Part shown: positions 25,213-35,700 of the stretch, piece by piece
How positions within the stretch are numbered: the stretch's first letter is position 1
Layout of the letters: each line of letters starts with the position of its first letter
DNA from: Neoscytalidium dimidiatum
Taxonomy: Eukaryota; Ascomycota; Dothideomycetes; Botryosphaeriales; Botryosphaeriaceae
DNA length: 64,000 nucleotides
Direction of reading: 5' to 3'
Assembly: GCA_037367355.1 (NCBI GenBank)
Contig: CM074699.1
Location: 2,728,001-2,792,000, forward strand
Notes under the pieces: model-generated
Database searches by the model: none
The model's input: only the letters and a program-made list of their open reading frames with translations
Told to the model about the DNA's origin: nothing
Translations under genes and position numbers: made by a program

Positions 25213-25735
25213 CGTCGTAGGTGTACGCGAACGTGCGAGGAGCTGGAGGACGGAGGACTCGCTGAAGGATTTTGATATTCACGTCAATGCCAGGGCATGG
25301 GCGAAGGGCTGCAGGAGGAGCGAGCGGAAAAGTCGAGTTGGACGATACTTGGGAACAGTCGCGCTGGTAGAGAGATGTGAGATGTGCACAATTGAATTCA
25401 TGAACTGTCCCGAGTGAATGAGTAAGGAAAGGCTCCTGTCGCGAAAGCGCGACTACTGGAGTTGTAGGAAGCTCGGTGCTGGACGACGCGACGGTAGCTG
25501 ACAGCTGTGGCGGGCCCGCTTGTGTGGCTGGAGTTTGACGAGAAAGCAAACATGCTTGGGGACGGTGCCGGTGTGGCTTGACGCCAGTTGCCGAGGCATG
25601 TGGTGAGTGATCAAGCCGAAGCTCATCCTCCCCTCTTGACCTCCGGCCACTTCACTGTTCGTCACAACTACAGGTCTTCTATCTTTCTTTACTATTACAT
25701 ACAAGAGATAGTGCTTTTGTTTAGATTCCTTCAAG
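25213..25735. other. Bidirectional promoter region
   Basis: 523 bp between the MED1 and enoyl-CoA hydratase starts. It must hold both promoters. No clear TATA box is seen. Confidence 0.5.
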
Positions 25736-26943
25736 ATGTCTTCCAACGACTACTCGTATGAGTACTTCAACGTTACCTTTCCCGCCGAATATGTGGCACA
25801 TGTCGAGATCAACCGCCCAGAGAAGCTGAACGCCTTCATCGAGACGTAAGTCCATATAACCGTTTTTTTTTTCACTACAAACCAAAATTATCCTACGAAA
25901 ATGTCAAGCCAAAATATTCTTTCGTAACATCGTCTCAATCTATCATGATTTTTCATACCATCCCGTCGCTCGAAGACCTCTCCATCACCAGCGACCGTCT
26001 CTCCGCAACACGGAACCCCAAAACTAAAAAGCACTCCCCCTCCCCAGCATGTGGCAAAACCTCTCCCTCATCTTCACCCGCCTCTCCACCGACCCCACCG
26101 TCCGCACCATCCTCCTCACCGGCGCCGGCCCGCGCGCCTTCACCGCCGGGCTGGACGTGCAAGCGGCCTCGCAATCCGGGGTCCTCTCCCCCTCGCAATC
26201 GCCGCTGGACCCGGCGCGCAGGGCGTTCCACAGCCTGGCGCACATCACGTCCTTCCAGGCGTGCATCACGTCGCTCGAGAAGTGCGCCAAGCCGATCATC
26301 ACGGTCCTGCACGGCATCAGCTACGGGCTGGCGATCGACCTGTCGCTGGCGACGGACGTGCGCCTGGCCGCCGCGGACGCGCGCTTCTCGGTCAAGGAGG
26401 TCGACATCGGGCTGGCGGCGGACATCGGCACGCTGACGCGCCTGCCCAAGTCCGTCGGCAGCCTGTCGTGGGTCAAGGACGTGGCCCTGTCCGCGCGCGT
26501 CTTCGGCGCGCCCGAGGCCGCCGCGCAGGGCTTCGTGAGCGCCGTGTACGACTCCAAGGACGCCGCGGTGGCCGCCGCGCTCGACAAGGCCCGGCTGATC
26601 GCCAGCAAGAGCCCCGTGGCGGTCGTCGGGACGAAGGAGCTCGTGAACTGGAGTCGGGATCGGCCGACCGAGGATGGTGAGTTTTATTTGCTTTCTTCTC
26701 TTTTTTCCTCCCCCCTTCCCCCCTTTGTTTCCTCCTCCCACTCTTACTTTCTGCGGAGGTAGAGAAAGAGAACGCAGAGAAGAGATGCTCGAAAATAGCC
26801 AGTGGTTTGCTAATAATTGATCTTCCTCCCCAGGCCTGAGATACACGGCTGTTTGGAACAGCGCCATGCTCCAGACGGATGATATCAAGGACGCTTTGAT
26901 GTCAGGATTGAAGAAAACGAAGCCGAAGTTTGCTAAGTTGTAA
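25736..26943 (+). CDS. Peroxisomal enoyl-CoA hydratase/isomerase (dienoyl-CoA isomerase-like)
   Basis: Exons 25736-25845, 26048-26676 and 26834-26943 give 282 residues. The crotonase fold is clear: VAHVEINRPEKLNAF, the oxyanion-hole segment AFTAGLDVQAAS, HGISYGLAIDLSLATDVRLAAADARFSV read in parts, and EVDIGLAADIGTL, where the acidic residues fit the delta(3,5)-delta(2,4)-dienoyl-CoA isomerase (ECH1) group. The protein ends in KFAKL, and A-K-L is a type 1 peroxisomal targeting signal, so it probably acts in peroxisomal beta-oxidation of unsaturated fatty acids. The first intron (202 bp) is long for this window and has a run of T; a hidden small exon cannot be excluded, but the phase fits without one. 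The last exon supplies the WNSAMLQTDD segment. Confidence 0.9.
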
Positions 26944-27450
26944 TTTCACTGCTGCTGCCGTAGGATGCCAAGAGGTACCATCTCATGATATGCCTAGACA
27001 GTAAGTCTAGACGTAGACTTAAGGAGAAAACGGCCATCATATGAGAAGTTTGGAACTTACCCTTATACTTGAACTTTAATCATGGATTGACAGCATAGAC
27101 GGCGTCAATTCCGTTGAATCTCAAACGCAACTTTGAAGCGTTTGCAGCCTTGAAAACAGGGAGTTATATGGATCGAATGTAGAGGACTTCCCACTTCAGT
27201 GTGGCTGCCACCCCAGGATCAGTCCCACACACATCACTTCATCGGATAGTTCAAAAGTTCGTGGAATGCCTGATGATTACAATCCCATGCATTGAAAATT
27301 TTTGGATTTCTCTCGGAGCGCCGTGGAAGTACAATGCCCATGAAATTTGTGAGGTAAAAAAGTCCGATACCTCACGGCCGCCCTTGTCATATCCCTCATG
27401 CTTCACCGAGCATGTTTCTTCGCACCCACCAACAGAAATCACCCAGTTCC
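26944..27450. other. Convergent intergenic region
   Basis: About 500 bp of 3' flanks of the enoyl-CoA hydratase gene and RACK1. No gene is supported. Confidence 0.55.
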
Positions 27451-28809
27451 TTAAGCCCTGCTCATAACGCCCCAGGCACGGATCTATCATGAAAATATCA
27501 GTAAAAGAAATCCTCATGGGAGTAAAAGGGTTCTACACACCTTGTTGTCGGTGTAACCAGCGAACAGGGTCTGGCCATCCGCAGACCAGGCAAGGGAAAT
27601 GCACTCAGGCTCCCGGCTCTTCTTGCCAACCTCGACGTACTCAGGCTTGAGCTCGTCAACCTTGCTCTTCTTCTCAAGGTCGAAGATGATGATGCTGCTG
27701 GCGGTAGCAGCGCAGAGCCAGTAGCGGTTAGGAGAGAAGACGAGGGCGTGGATCTCGTCACCGGCGGTCAGAGAGTAGAGGTGCTTAGACTCGTTCAGGT
27801 CCCAGAGCATGGTGGTACCGTCCTTGCCACCGGAGGCGCAGAGGGAGCCATCGGGAGAGATGGTGACGGTGTTGATGTAGCCGGTGTGGCCAATGTGGTC
27901 GGTCTGGATGCGGCAAGAGGCGAGCTCCCAAACCTGCATACTCCGTTAGATCTGCGCGAATCGGCTGAAATTTGGCGCTGCTTGAAAAAAAAAAAAAAAG
28001 CGGAGAAAGGGGTTGGATCAGTGCAATGGTGAATGTTTGTCTCATCGCCTGAAGGCTCTGAAGTAGCAAATACTTTGAGAATGCGTAGCATCATTCGAAC
28101 GCCCGGGAAACAGTGCGCCAAAGAAAAATTGCACCGACCTTGACGAACTTGTCCCAACCAGCGGAGACGATGACCGGGTTCTGGGGGTTGGGGGAGAACC
28201 TGACGCAGGAGACCCACTCGGTGTGGCCCTTGTCGGTGATGGTGTACTTGCAGTCACCGAGGGTGTTCCAGAGCTTGATGGTCCTGTCGCGCGAACCGGA
28301 GACGATCTGACGGTTGTCGGCGGAGAAGGAGACGGAGAGGACGTCGTTGGTGTGGCCGACGAAACGGCGGGTGGTCACACCGGTGGAGAGCTCCCACAGG
28401 CGGAGGGTCTTGTCCCAGGACGAGGAAAGAGCGTATGCGCCGTCAGAGGAGATGACCTGCAGCAGCCATGTTAGCGCCAATTTTTGTCGGTGGTTCGCGG
28501 AGTTCGTGGGGCGCGTTTGGCACGTACGCAGTCCGAGACGATGTGGGAGTGGCCCTTCAGGCTGCGCTTGGGGTAGCCGTAGGCCTGCTCATCGCGGGTG
28601 AGGTTCCAGATGATGAGGGTCTTGTCACGAGAACCCGACAGGAGCATGTTCGGGCTGTGCAGCAGCGAATTAGCCTGTCGTCCTCGTCCTGCGCAGATTT
28701 GCGCGCGGAGGCGGCAATTCCAGACTCACTTCTCGAGGGAGGTGGCCAGCGAAGTAACCCATCCGTTGTGGCCCTCAAGGGTGCCCCGCAGCACAAGTTG
28801 TTCGGCCAT
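27451..28809 (-). CDS. cpc2: RACK1 orthologue (Cpc2/Asc1), WD-repeat ribosomal protein
   Basis: Exons in transcript order are 28809-28730, 28654-28528, 28456-28139, 27933-27541 and 27483-27451, 316 residues, the normal RACK1 length. It starts [20 protein letters not shown] and has seven WD repeats (for example [60 protein letters not shown]). The last exon of only 33 nt supplies [10 protein letters not shown] after YTDNK. RACK1 sits on the 40S subunit near the mRNA exit and scaffolds signalling; in fungi it represses general amino-acid control and affects development. The third intron (27934-28138, 205 bp) is longer than the others because it carries a C/D snoRNA. Identity is nearly certain. 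Confidence 0.98.
28012..28100 (-). ncRNA. snR24: C/D-box snoRNA, U24/snR24-like, in RACK1 intron 3
   Basis: Read on the minus strand: C box ATGATGC (28088-28094), guide TATTTGCTACTT (28072-28061), a degenerate D' box just after it (TTCA or CAGA, 28057-28062), C' box CGATGAG (28047-28041), a second guide with CACCA, and D box CTGA (28021-28018). The flanks (GCGTTCGA and TCCAACCC) can form a broken terminal stem. The guide is complementary to the conserved AAGUAGCAAAUA segment of LSU rRNA that I recall as the U24 target, and the whole order matches yeast snR24, which also lies in an intron of the RACK1 orthologue ASC1. The exact ends are estimated. Role: 2'-O-methylation of LSU rRNA in the nucleolus. 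Confidence 0.82.
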
Positions 28810-29802
28810 GGTGTCTGTTGGTGGTGGGATTGTCGAAGTTCGCTGCAGGTGGTGTCGAGCTCCGCGATAAATGATCTGAAGTTGTCGAGCGTGTGTGCTG
28901 ACGCTTGGACGCGAACTTCGCTAGCCGGGCCAATCACGGCGGCCCCAGCGAGCCTCGTTCGGGTAGGGTCAAAGCCTGGGCGAGGCAAAGCCCAACTGCA
29001 TCGCCAATTTTCTTAAAGACGCCGATGCAGGGATTACAGTGCGTGCTCCAGCGTGCGTATCTTGCGCCGCGCACGCTGTGCACAGTTTCGCCCGCGCGTC
29101 CTACAGTGGACGGCCTCGAATGCAATCAGCTGGCCTCCCGCAGTGAGCATGTGTACTGCAGGCCTTGTCATGCAGCCCACTCGCAAACCCCACAATTATT
29201 GTTGAGGCAATTCAGGCGTCTTCTGACGATACATCTTGAACTTCTGGACGGGGCGAGCTTGTCACTACCGGTGAGGCGGCAACGACACGAGCTGCAAGCC
29301 TTGATTGGCTGTGATTCCGAATCTCCGACTACCTAAAACGGAAGTGCAGTGACCCCGTTCAAGGCTTTCATCGGCTTACGTAGAAGCTCCCGAAAAAATC
29401 AATGCCAGCAAAGCCCGCGCCGCAATCCGTCGCCTGTAGTACCCACGTTTATTCCGGGAAGGGATTTTCCGGAATACGCGCAGAGTTCCCCGCATTTCTC
29501 TAGCGGTAAGCCTCGGAGGCCTCCAATCGTGTCCAAGATCACCACGAACGAAAGGTCTATCCGAAGCACGAGGTAAGCTGCATTTGGTTGACGGAGCCGC
29601 TTATGCACTGAGAGTCAGTGGCTTGCTATATGGCCAACTCAGCTGATTGCGGTTCCGTTCATGCGAGTAATTTGGAATAGCTCGAGCAGTGCCACTATAA
29701 AGAGGGCGCGGCGCATACCCTACGTCTCTTCCTTCACATCGCAACTCCCACATTTGTTTCCACATCACATCTCTATCGACAACAACACGATCCAACCCAG
29801 CC
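28810..29802. other. Divergent intergenic region RACK1/GFA
   Basis: About 1 kb with the promoters and 5' UTRs of RACK1 (minus) and the GFA-domain gene (plus). No additional gene is supported. Confidence 0.55.
29696..29701 (+). promoter_or_regulatory. Probable TATA box of the GFA-domain gene
   Basis: TATAAA lies 107 bp upstream of the ATG at 29803. Confidence 0.5.
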
Positions 29803-30253
29803 ATGACTACCGGAAGCTGCTTCTGTGGGAAAATCAAAATCTCGACCACTGGCGAGCCGTCTCTGAAGGTTTGCTCTCTGCTCCTACTTGGGTGACGTCT
29901 CCCATTGACGGTTTCTCCAGGCCACATGTCACTGTCTCGATTGCCGCAAGATCAGCGGTAGCACCTACAGCACCAACATCATAGTCCCCGAGGACGGCTT
30001 CAAGATCTTGCAAGGTACCCCCAAAACCATCAGCAAGACTGGTGACAGCGGCAACACCATCACCAGCCACTTTTGCGGCGACTGCGGAAGTACTCTGTTT
30101 CGCGATGGCGGTGCGTTCCCGGGCAGCAAAATTGTCAAAGTCGGCGTGCTGGACGATCTGGATGCGCTCAACAAAGCCAAGCCGACGACCGAGCTGTATG
30201 TGAAGCATCGTGTGGAGTGGGTTCCTGCTACACCTGGAGCCCAGCAAAGCTAG
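29803..30253 (+). CDS. GFA-domain (CENP-V/GFA-type) zinc protein
   Basis: Two exons (29803-29868, 29921-30253) give 132 residues, the normal size of a stand-alone GFA domain. The zinc ligands are visible: CFCG near the N-terminus, CHCLDCRKISGS right after the splice, and CGDCGSTLF further on. Family members are annotated after the glutathione-dependent formaldehyde-activating enzyme, but most fungal copies have no proven reaction, so only zinc binding is claimed. It is probably cytosolic, as no signal peptide is seen. Its 3' end converges on tfb5, 280 bp away. The ATG is chosen as the first in frame, after a TATA box. Confidence 0.88.
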
Positions 30254-30533
30254 GCAATGGCTTCGTTTTGACTTGCCGAAGCATGGGTGCGGCGCAGCGG
30301 GGAGAAAAGTGTTGAAGGCGGTCATCAGGAGTCGCAGGCGTAGTCATATTGAACCAATGATGAATCTTTCCATCTAAGCCACTGCTCCTCGACATTGCCC
30401 TGTTGGAACCACGCTCATGTGCCACATGCTCATGGCCCAGATCTACAACTCTCAAGAGCCGGTGTAACAGAGAGTCCAAGCTGACAAATGATAACGCATA
30501 TTGCTGGGGTCAAGAAGCCGAGAAGTCGGCAGC

Positions 30534-30891
30534 TTAGTCGATGTTTGCGGCTTCTGGAGGCATGCCGACGGCATCTTTCAAGACCTAGATTTCGTCAGCA
30601 CACAGCGCCGCAACACATGCGAAGACATCCTGACCTCGTTCAGCCTGCGTTTCAGCTCAGGCAGCTTCTCGGCCTTGACGACCAGTGTCTCATCGTCAAG
30701 GTCCTCGATAATGAAGTCGTTATGCTCAGAGTCAATCTTGACGATGATTGTCTTGATGGACTCGTCGCATTGGACCAGGATGCCTAGCAGCCTCCGCGTG
30801 AGCACAGTACCACAGAAAAGTTGACGCGTCGCGGGAAACCTCATCCCGCAACACAAGGGTCATCCTGCTCACCTCTCAGAGCTCTTGGCAT
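30534..30891 (-). CDS. tfb5: TFIIH subunit Tfb5 (TTDA/GTF2H5 orthologue), 72 residues
   Basis: Three exons, 30891-30873 (19 nt), 30783-30635 and 30584-30534, give exactly 72 residues, the same size as the yeast protein. The product starts MPRALRGILVQCDESIKTII and continues with the family core EHNDFIIEDLDDETLVV. The C-terminus, LKDAVGMPPEAANID, comes from the third exon after a GTGCTGAC branch site. Tfb5 is the smallest TFIIH subunit; it binds Tfb2 and stabilises the complex for transcription initiation and nucleotide-excision repair. Both introns are needed: the unspliced frame has a wrong N-terminus and a wrong tail. The gene is divergent from the membrane protein gene at 31958. Confidence 0.95.
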
Positions 30892-31957
30892 GGCGGGCAA
30901 ACGGGGCGGTCGAAGGACGAAAGCGCTTTGATGGAGGGCGTGGAGCAGGAGCAGGAGCAGGAGCCAGCGAGACGAGGCTGGAAACCGACGGCCGAGCAGG
31001 AGCAAGATCGGAGAGGACGCGGAGAGGACACGGAGCGGAGAAAGTGTGGGTACCTGACGGCAGCCGCACGCGGAAATGGCAGCGGAGACAAGGCAAGGGA
31101 AGGCGATGTCTCACGCTACGAGTTGTCAAGCGACAGGCAGCAGCGTTGTAGCAGGACAGCAGATTTTGCCCTTGAAGCACACAGGCCAAAGAGCTAGCCG
31201 TATGTACAACAGGCGACGTCGGTGTTTTTGGGCGACAAAGACAAAGAAGAAGAAGAAGAAGAAGCTTTGTGGACGAATGATTGCAGCAGCCGAAGTTGTG
31301 CAAGGGCAGGCGGGTGGCGCTGATCTCGCGGTCGCTGCGTGGTGGGCCCGTGGCTAGGCGGGCAGCCAGGCAGGCAGGCAGAGAGAGACAGGTCCACGCC
31401 AGACGCTATTGCGCACCTCAGCCACGGCATTTGCGTCAAACGGCGACGCGCGGTGAGCATGAGCTGCTCTCAGCGCAATCTCTCCGCATCCCAGCCAACC
31501 AGCTGCAAAACGACGATCCAAATCGCCCAGCCGCGTCACAGTCGTCGCTTCCACGCAAATAAGATGCAGGCCCGCGCACGTCCTTCGTCCACGAAGATGT
31601 TCATACTTCAATGAGCCCTGAGAGAAGAACAACGGATCTGAGGTCAGCGGAGTGGCGCGCATTGCTGAACTATTGGCGGGCACCGTAAGCATCCCATCTC
31701 GGGAACCCAGACACACCCTAGGCCAGCCTGTCTGCCCTTGCTTTCCGCAGCGATCCGCCCTCTGTTCTGGGTCGCCTTGTCTCAACTTTATCACCTGCAC
31801 GCTACTCAGGTCGCCCTCTCTCCTAAACCACACACGTTTCCGCCAAACCCTCCACGACGACTTTCCCACCACTCGCGCGTGTCCCGCATTCCCCGAACGA
31901 GACCCAATTGATCCAGCCTCGGCGCGCCACAAAACAAGCTCCTACGGCGATGCCACC
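30892..31957. other. Divergent intergenic region, CT-rich before 31958
   Basis: About 1.07 kb between tfb5 and the membrane-protein gene. A short AGA repeat lies at about 31243-31264. The 31740-31940 stretch is pyrimidine-rich, typical of fungal promoters and 5' UTRs. In-frame codons extend upstream of 31958 but begin without a conserved start. Confidence 0.5.
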
Positions 31958-32716
31958 ATGAGCTTTCCTTCCCTACGTCACTCCAGCTGCACCCGCAGCA
32001 TACGACACCAATTGCCCGCCTCCAGAAGCCCTCTCCTCTACCTCGCCCTCATCACGACCACCCACGCCCTTCCCCAGCAATTCGGCAACACCCCGCCCTC
32101 CTCCACCTCCTCCACCTCCTCCGACTCCGACGACGATGACGACGACTCCGGCAGCTCCCTCAGTCGCGACGGCATGCTCAATCTCTACTTCCTCTTCATC
32201 GCGATCGCGGTCATTCTCCTGCTCATCGCGCTCTTCCTGATTCACCGCCGCAAGAAGCGCAGAAAGGAGATCATGCGCACCTTCGGCCAGAGCGCCCTCG
32301 CCCAAGACATCAACGGCGGCGGCGGCAACAACACCAACGCGCGCGCGCACTGGCTCCACGGCAACCGGTGGGCAGCACCGCACGCGAACCCCAACTACCG
32401 ACCCGAAGAGGGCCTCAACGAGCGCGGCGAGGCGCCTCCGCCGTACAGCCAGCCGCCCGGCGGACCGCCGCAGATGCCATACGCGCCGCCGCCCCACGGC
32501 CACTTCGCGCCCCAGCAGCAGCCTCCATGGCAGGGCGACCCGTCCGGCTTGGCCATCCCGATGCGCACGCTATCGCGCGACACGCAGGGTAGCAAGCCGC
32601 CCGAGTACGCGGATGCAACCAGCACGACGATGGGCACGCCCGCGGCCTTGAGTGCCAGCAGCTCGACCGGGAATCTGATAAGGCACGACGGGCAGCTGGG
32701 CAGCGGGAGGCCGTAA
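31958..32716 (+). CDS. Single-pass membrane protein with PPPY motif
   Basis: A single exon of 252 residues. The ATG at 31958 sits in a perfect GCCACCATG context. A hydrophobic stretch (SPLLYLALITTTHALP, about 24-39) may be a signal sequence. An acidic Ser/Asp run follows, then a strong transmembrane helix (LYFLFIAIAVILLLIALFLI, about 76-95) and a basic stop-transfer RRKKRRK. The cytosolic tail has APPPYSQPPGG (PPPY at 160-163) and KPPEYADA, which are PY-type sites for WW domains of Rsp5/Nedd4 ubiquitin ligases. The layout recalls fungal Rcr1/Rcr2-type Rsp5 adaptors, but I see no clear sequence match, so that is inference. The family is otherwise unrecognised. Confidence 0.7.
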   Translation: MSFPSLRHSSCTRSIRHQLPASRSPLLYLALITTTHALPQQFGNTPPSSTSSTSSDSDDDDDDSGSSLSRDGMLNLYFLFIAIAVILLLIALFLIHRRKKRRKEIMRTFGQSALAQDINGGGGNNTNARAHWLHGNRWAAPHANPNYRPEEGLNERGEAPPPYSQPPGGPPQMPYAPPPHGHFAPQQQPPWQGDPSGLAIPMRTLSRDTQGSKPPEYADATSTTMGTPAALSASSSTGNLIRHDGQLGSGRP

Positions 32717-35700
32717 GATCGGCGCAATGCGCGTTTCGAAACACGTTGCGGGAAGAAACGGTGGCATGTGAGAGCTACGAGCGGCGATTGCGTCAGAAGA
32801 ATGATGGGCTGCGCACGGTACATACATTCACGAATGCCGGACGGACGAGCCAGCCAGCGCTTGGGCCGCCGCAACGCGCGGATACCTGGCGCACGGGGAA
32901 ATGCTTAGAGTGTGGCTGTGAGGGCATCTCTTCACACATCAGTCTTGCTTTTTTTTTTTTCCTTTTTTTTTGGAATCCGGGCTATTTTTGATTCGGAAAT
33001 GCCACCTGGAGGTTCCCAACACCCCAGACCGGAAGCGGACCCACATGTGTTGCAAATGCAGCACACGCTTCCGCTCCCTGCCCTCCATCCATCTGCTCAA
33101 TAGACTGTACCTCACCCAGAAACAGCAGTTTTCGGCACTGGTAAATCCCCAACTGGGACCTTTCCTACTTCTCTTCTGCAGCTTCTTCGCTTTTGATCCC
33201 TTTTGCTCTTTTGCCCCAAACATCACTGCGTTGTCAGAAAGGCAACGACACTCTAAGAGAAAAACATGCACAAACAAAATTCACGAAGACCAACAAGGGT
33301 CACATCGGCTCAGGTCCATTCGGGTTCATCATCAATGACGGGACGGTTAATTGGGTACGGATTCTACGGCAGTCGTGCAGAAAGCACAGCCGAAATGGAA
33401 TAGAGGTCACAAAGGCATGGCGCTTAATATCTGGAGTTCAGGGAGGGAGGCGATACCACTGCTTTTTTGCGGACTGTACTTTTACTTTTGCGCGGAGAGA
33501 ACTGCATCAAATCGTTCTCATAGCAGTAGAGAAAAGATTAGCGTGTTAGATTCCCGGACAGGCCAACGCCTGATTCGCGTCTTGCTCCGCCACACTTGCA
33601 GAGATCTGTCATATTCTTCACCGAAAGTATACTTTGTTGTCTTTGAGTAGCAGCTTTGATTGTGCTGCAAGCACCGTGGCGCCCTGTGCATTGCCGGTTG
33701 GAAAACCTGCCCAACTCTGTTCGGTATTTCGGCGACCATTGGTCTGGGAGAAGCTGCTCCTGTTCAGGGAGATGTTGGAGGATCCTCCAGGTGGCATTGT
33801 GGACGATTCCGCAGCACGATGTCGTGCTTTCTGAAACAGTTTAGACCACGTTTCATCCTTTTTTTCCTGCTGCTGCTGCTGCTCTCGCTCCGGGAATGTC
33901 GCTTCATCCTCCCGCTCGTTGGCCCGGACCAACGTGTTTGTGGTTGCCGCTGTTGCAATGCTCTCCTGCTTCCTGATGAAAGCTGCTTTCCGGCCCCCAA
34001 AGCTCGCCACTTCCCTCTCGACGCAGCGAAAGTGCAACAGCCACGGTAAAAGCCCGTCCAGCAGCTGAATCAAGGACGCGCGGTCCGTACCAAGGCTCGG
34101 AACGGTGACGCCGCTATGCATCCTGCTCGCATCATCAGTATTTCGATGGAGACATAGCAGAGCAGACTTTCGATCCTACTCATATGCACGTCTTCCGGGA
34201 TCCCTCAGGACGCGTTTCTGCCCTGTTGTAGAGATCGGGGATGCTATCGGCGGTTCCTCATTGTCGTTCCTCCTCAACTTTTTTCTACCAAGCTTGCCTT
34301 TCGGTACCTAGGCCGCCCCTTTTCCAACTCCATGCCGACCACTCTTCCCTTTCTACATGTAGCCGCAGCCATCCCTCGCAGAGGCCAAGCGCTAAAGTAC
34401 TGACTGTTCCCTTTCGCATAAAAGCAGTTCCTCCTCTCCCTTGGAAGAGGGAGGGGGTTTTCTGTGCTTGATCTATTTCAGGGAAGGAGAGACATTCCGT
34501 CGAGGGGATGCGGTGGCTCAAGAGCACCGATACCTGCTTGGATTTATTCCCCACTCATGTGGCATGAACTGGGACACGCTCACTCGGCACAATTCATGAT
34601 TTCAAACACAAGACGGGGCTCGCACCTTAATCTTCGTGAACTCACTCAGAGGTTTTCGCTTTGCGCGGAAGGTTGGAGGAGAAATAGAATCTCTTGCCAG
34701 CACTCCGCTTCCTCTCCGGAATATTTGGCCGTTCTTGATGTATCTTATCCAGGAGCTTTCCAGCCTATAGTTCCGACCCAGCCGAAGGACCCTGTCTTGT
34801 GCTGAATCTTGAGGAAGGAGAATAAAAAAAAAAAAGTCTGAACTCTTATCATATCTGCCTTATATGTAATCCTCACGCAGGTTTTAAGGGTCGTAATACT
34901 CCCAACCACAATTACGTCGGGAATTTACGGACGGCTTGCAGACACTGCTGCTTCCCAGTTGATTCAGAAGTAGAATACAGGGCCTTGGTGATAGAATGCG
35001 AAGGGTTATTGCAGCCAGATTTGGTCAAAAGATAGTTGAGCCAATGCATGCTTTCTGCTGTAAGTGTGTGTTCCATGTAGGGTTCGAGGTCGGGGTTCCG
35101 TGCCTTAAGAATGCACGAGCAAGGCTACCAGTTGATATTCGCCTTAGCCGCCGGGACATGCGTGCTTGTGATGAAAATGGAACAAAAAGTTCTTGGACAC
35201 TTAATCGGCCGGACGTGCAGGGGTGGGATGAGAGGCAAGTTCTTGCCCACAAGCATTTGCTGCCTGGTGGTGCGGTTCAGAATGGATGTCGGATCATTCT
35301 TTTCACTTTCTTACACTACAGAGGCTTATTCCCGGCTTGTGCTCAGCTGGGTTGACTTGGCCAGTCATTTTCAGTACTAGCAATGTGGTATATCCCGTAT
35401 AGTTTCCAAAATTTTCCAGTTTCAGCGTGAGGATTTCTTTTTTTTTTTTAGACTTTCCGAGTCGGATTGTAATTGGTTTATGCCCTTGGGGAGTCCCTCT
35501 GAGCTTGTCGTAGCCAGGACGGAAGGGAAGCGAGCCACTATAGATAGTAGAGGTGGCACGAGCTGCCTTTTCCACTCGAGCGGTGGTTTCATCCATCTGG
35601 TCAAGGGTGAAGTTTTGTTTTTCTTTTTTTTTTTATGCTCTTGATGCTTCCCGTTCCCGGGCCACGGTTGTTCAGCTGAGGAGAAGAAACGTCAAAGGCC

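Noticed and set aside
33618..34121. 167-codon minus-strand ORF, Gln/Glu-rich
   Set aside because: No recognised motif, no start context, no splice support; left as unannotated, though not excluded.
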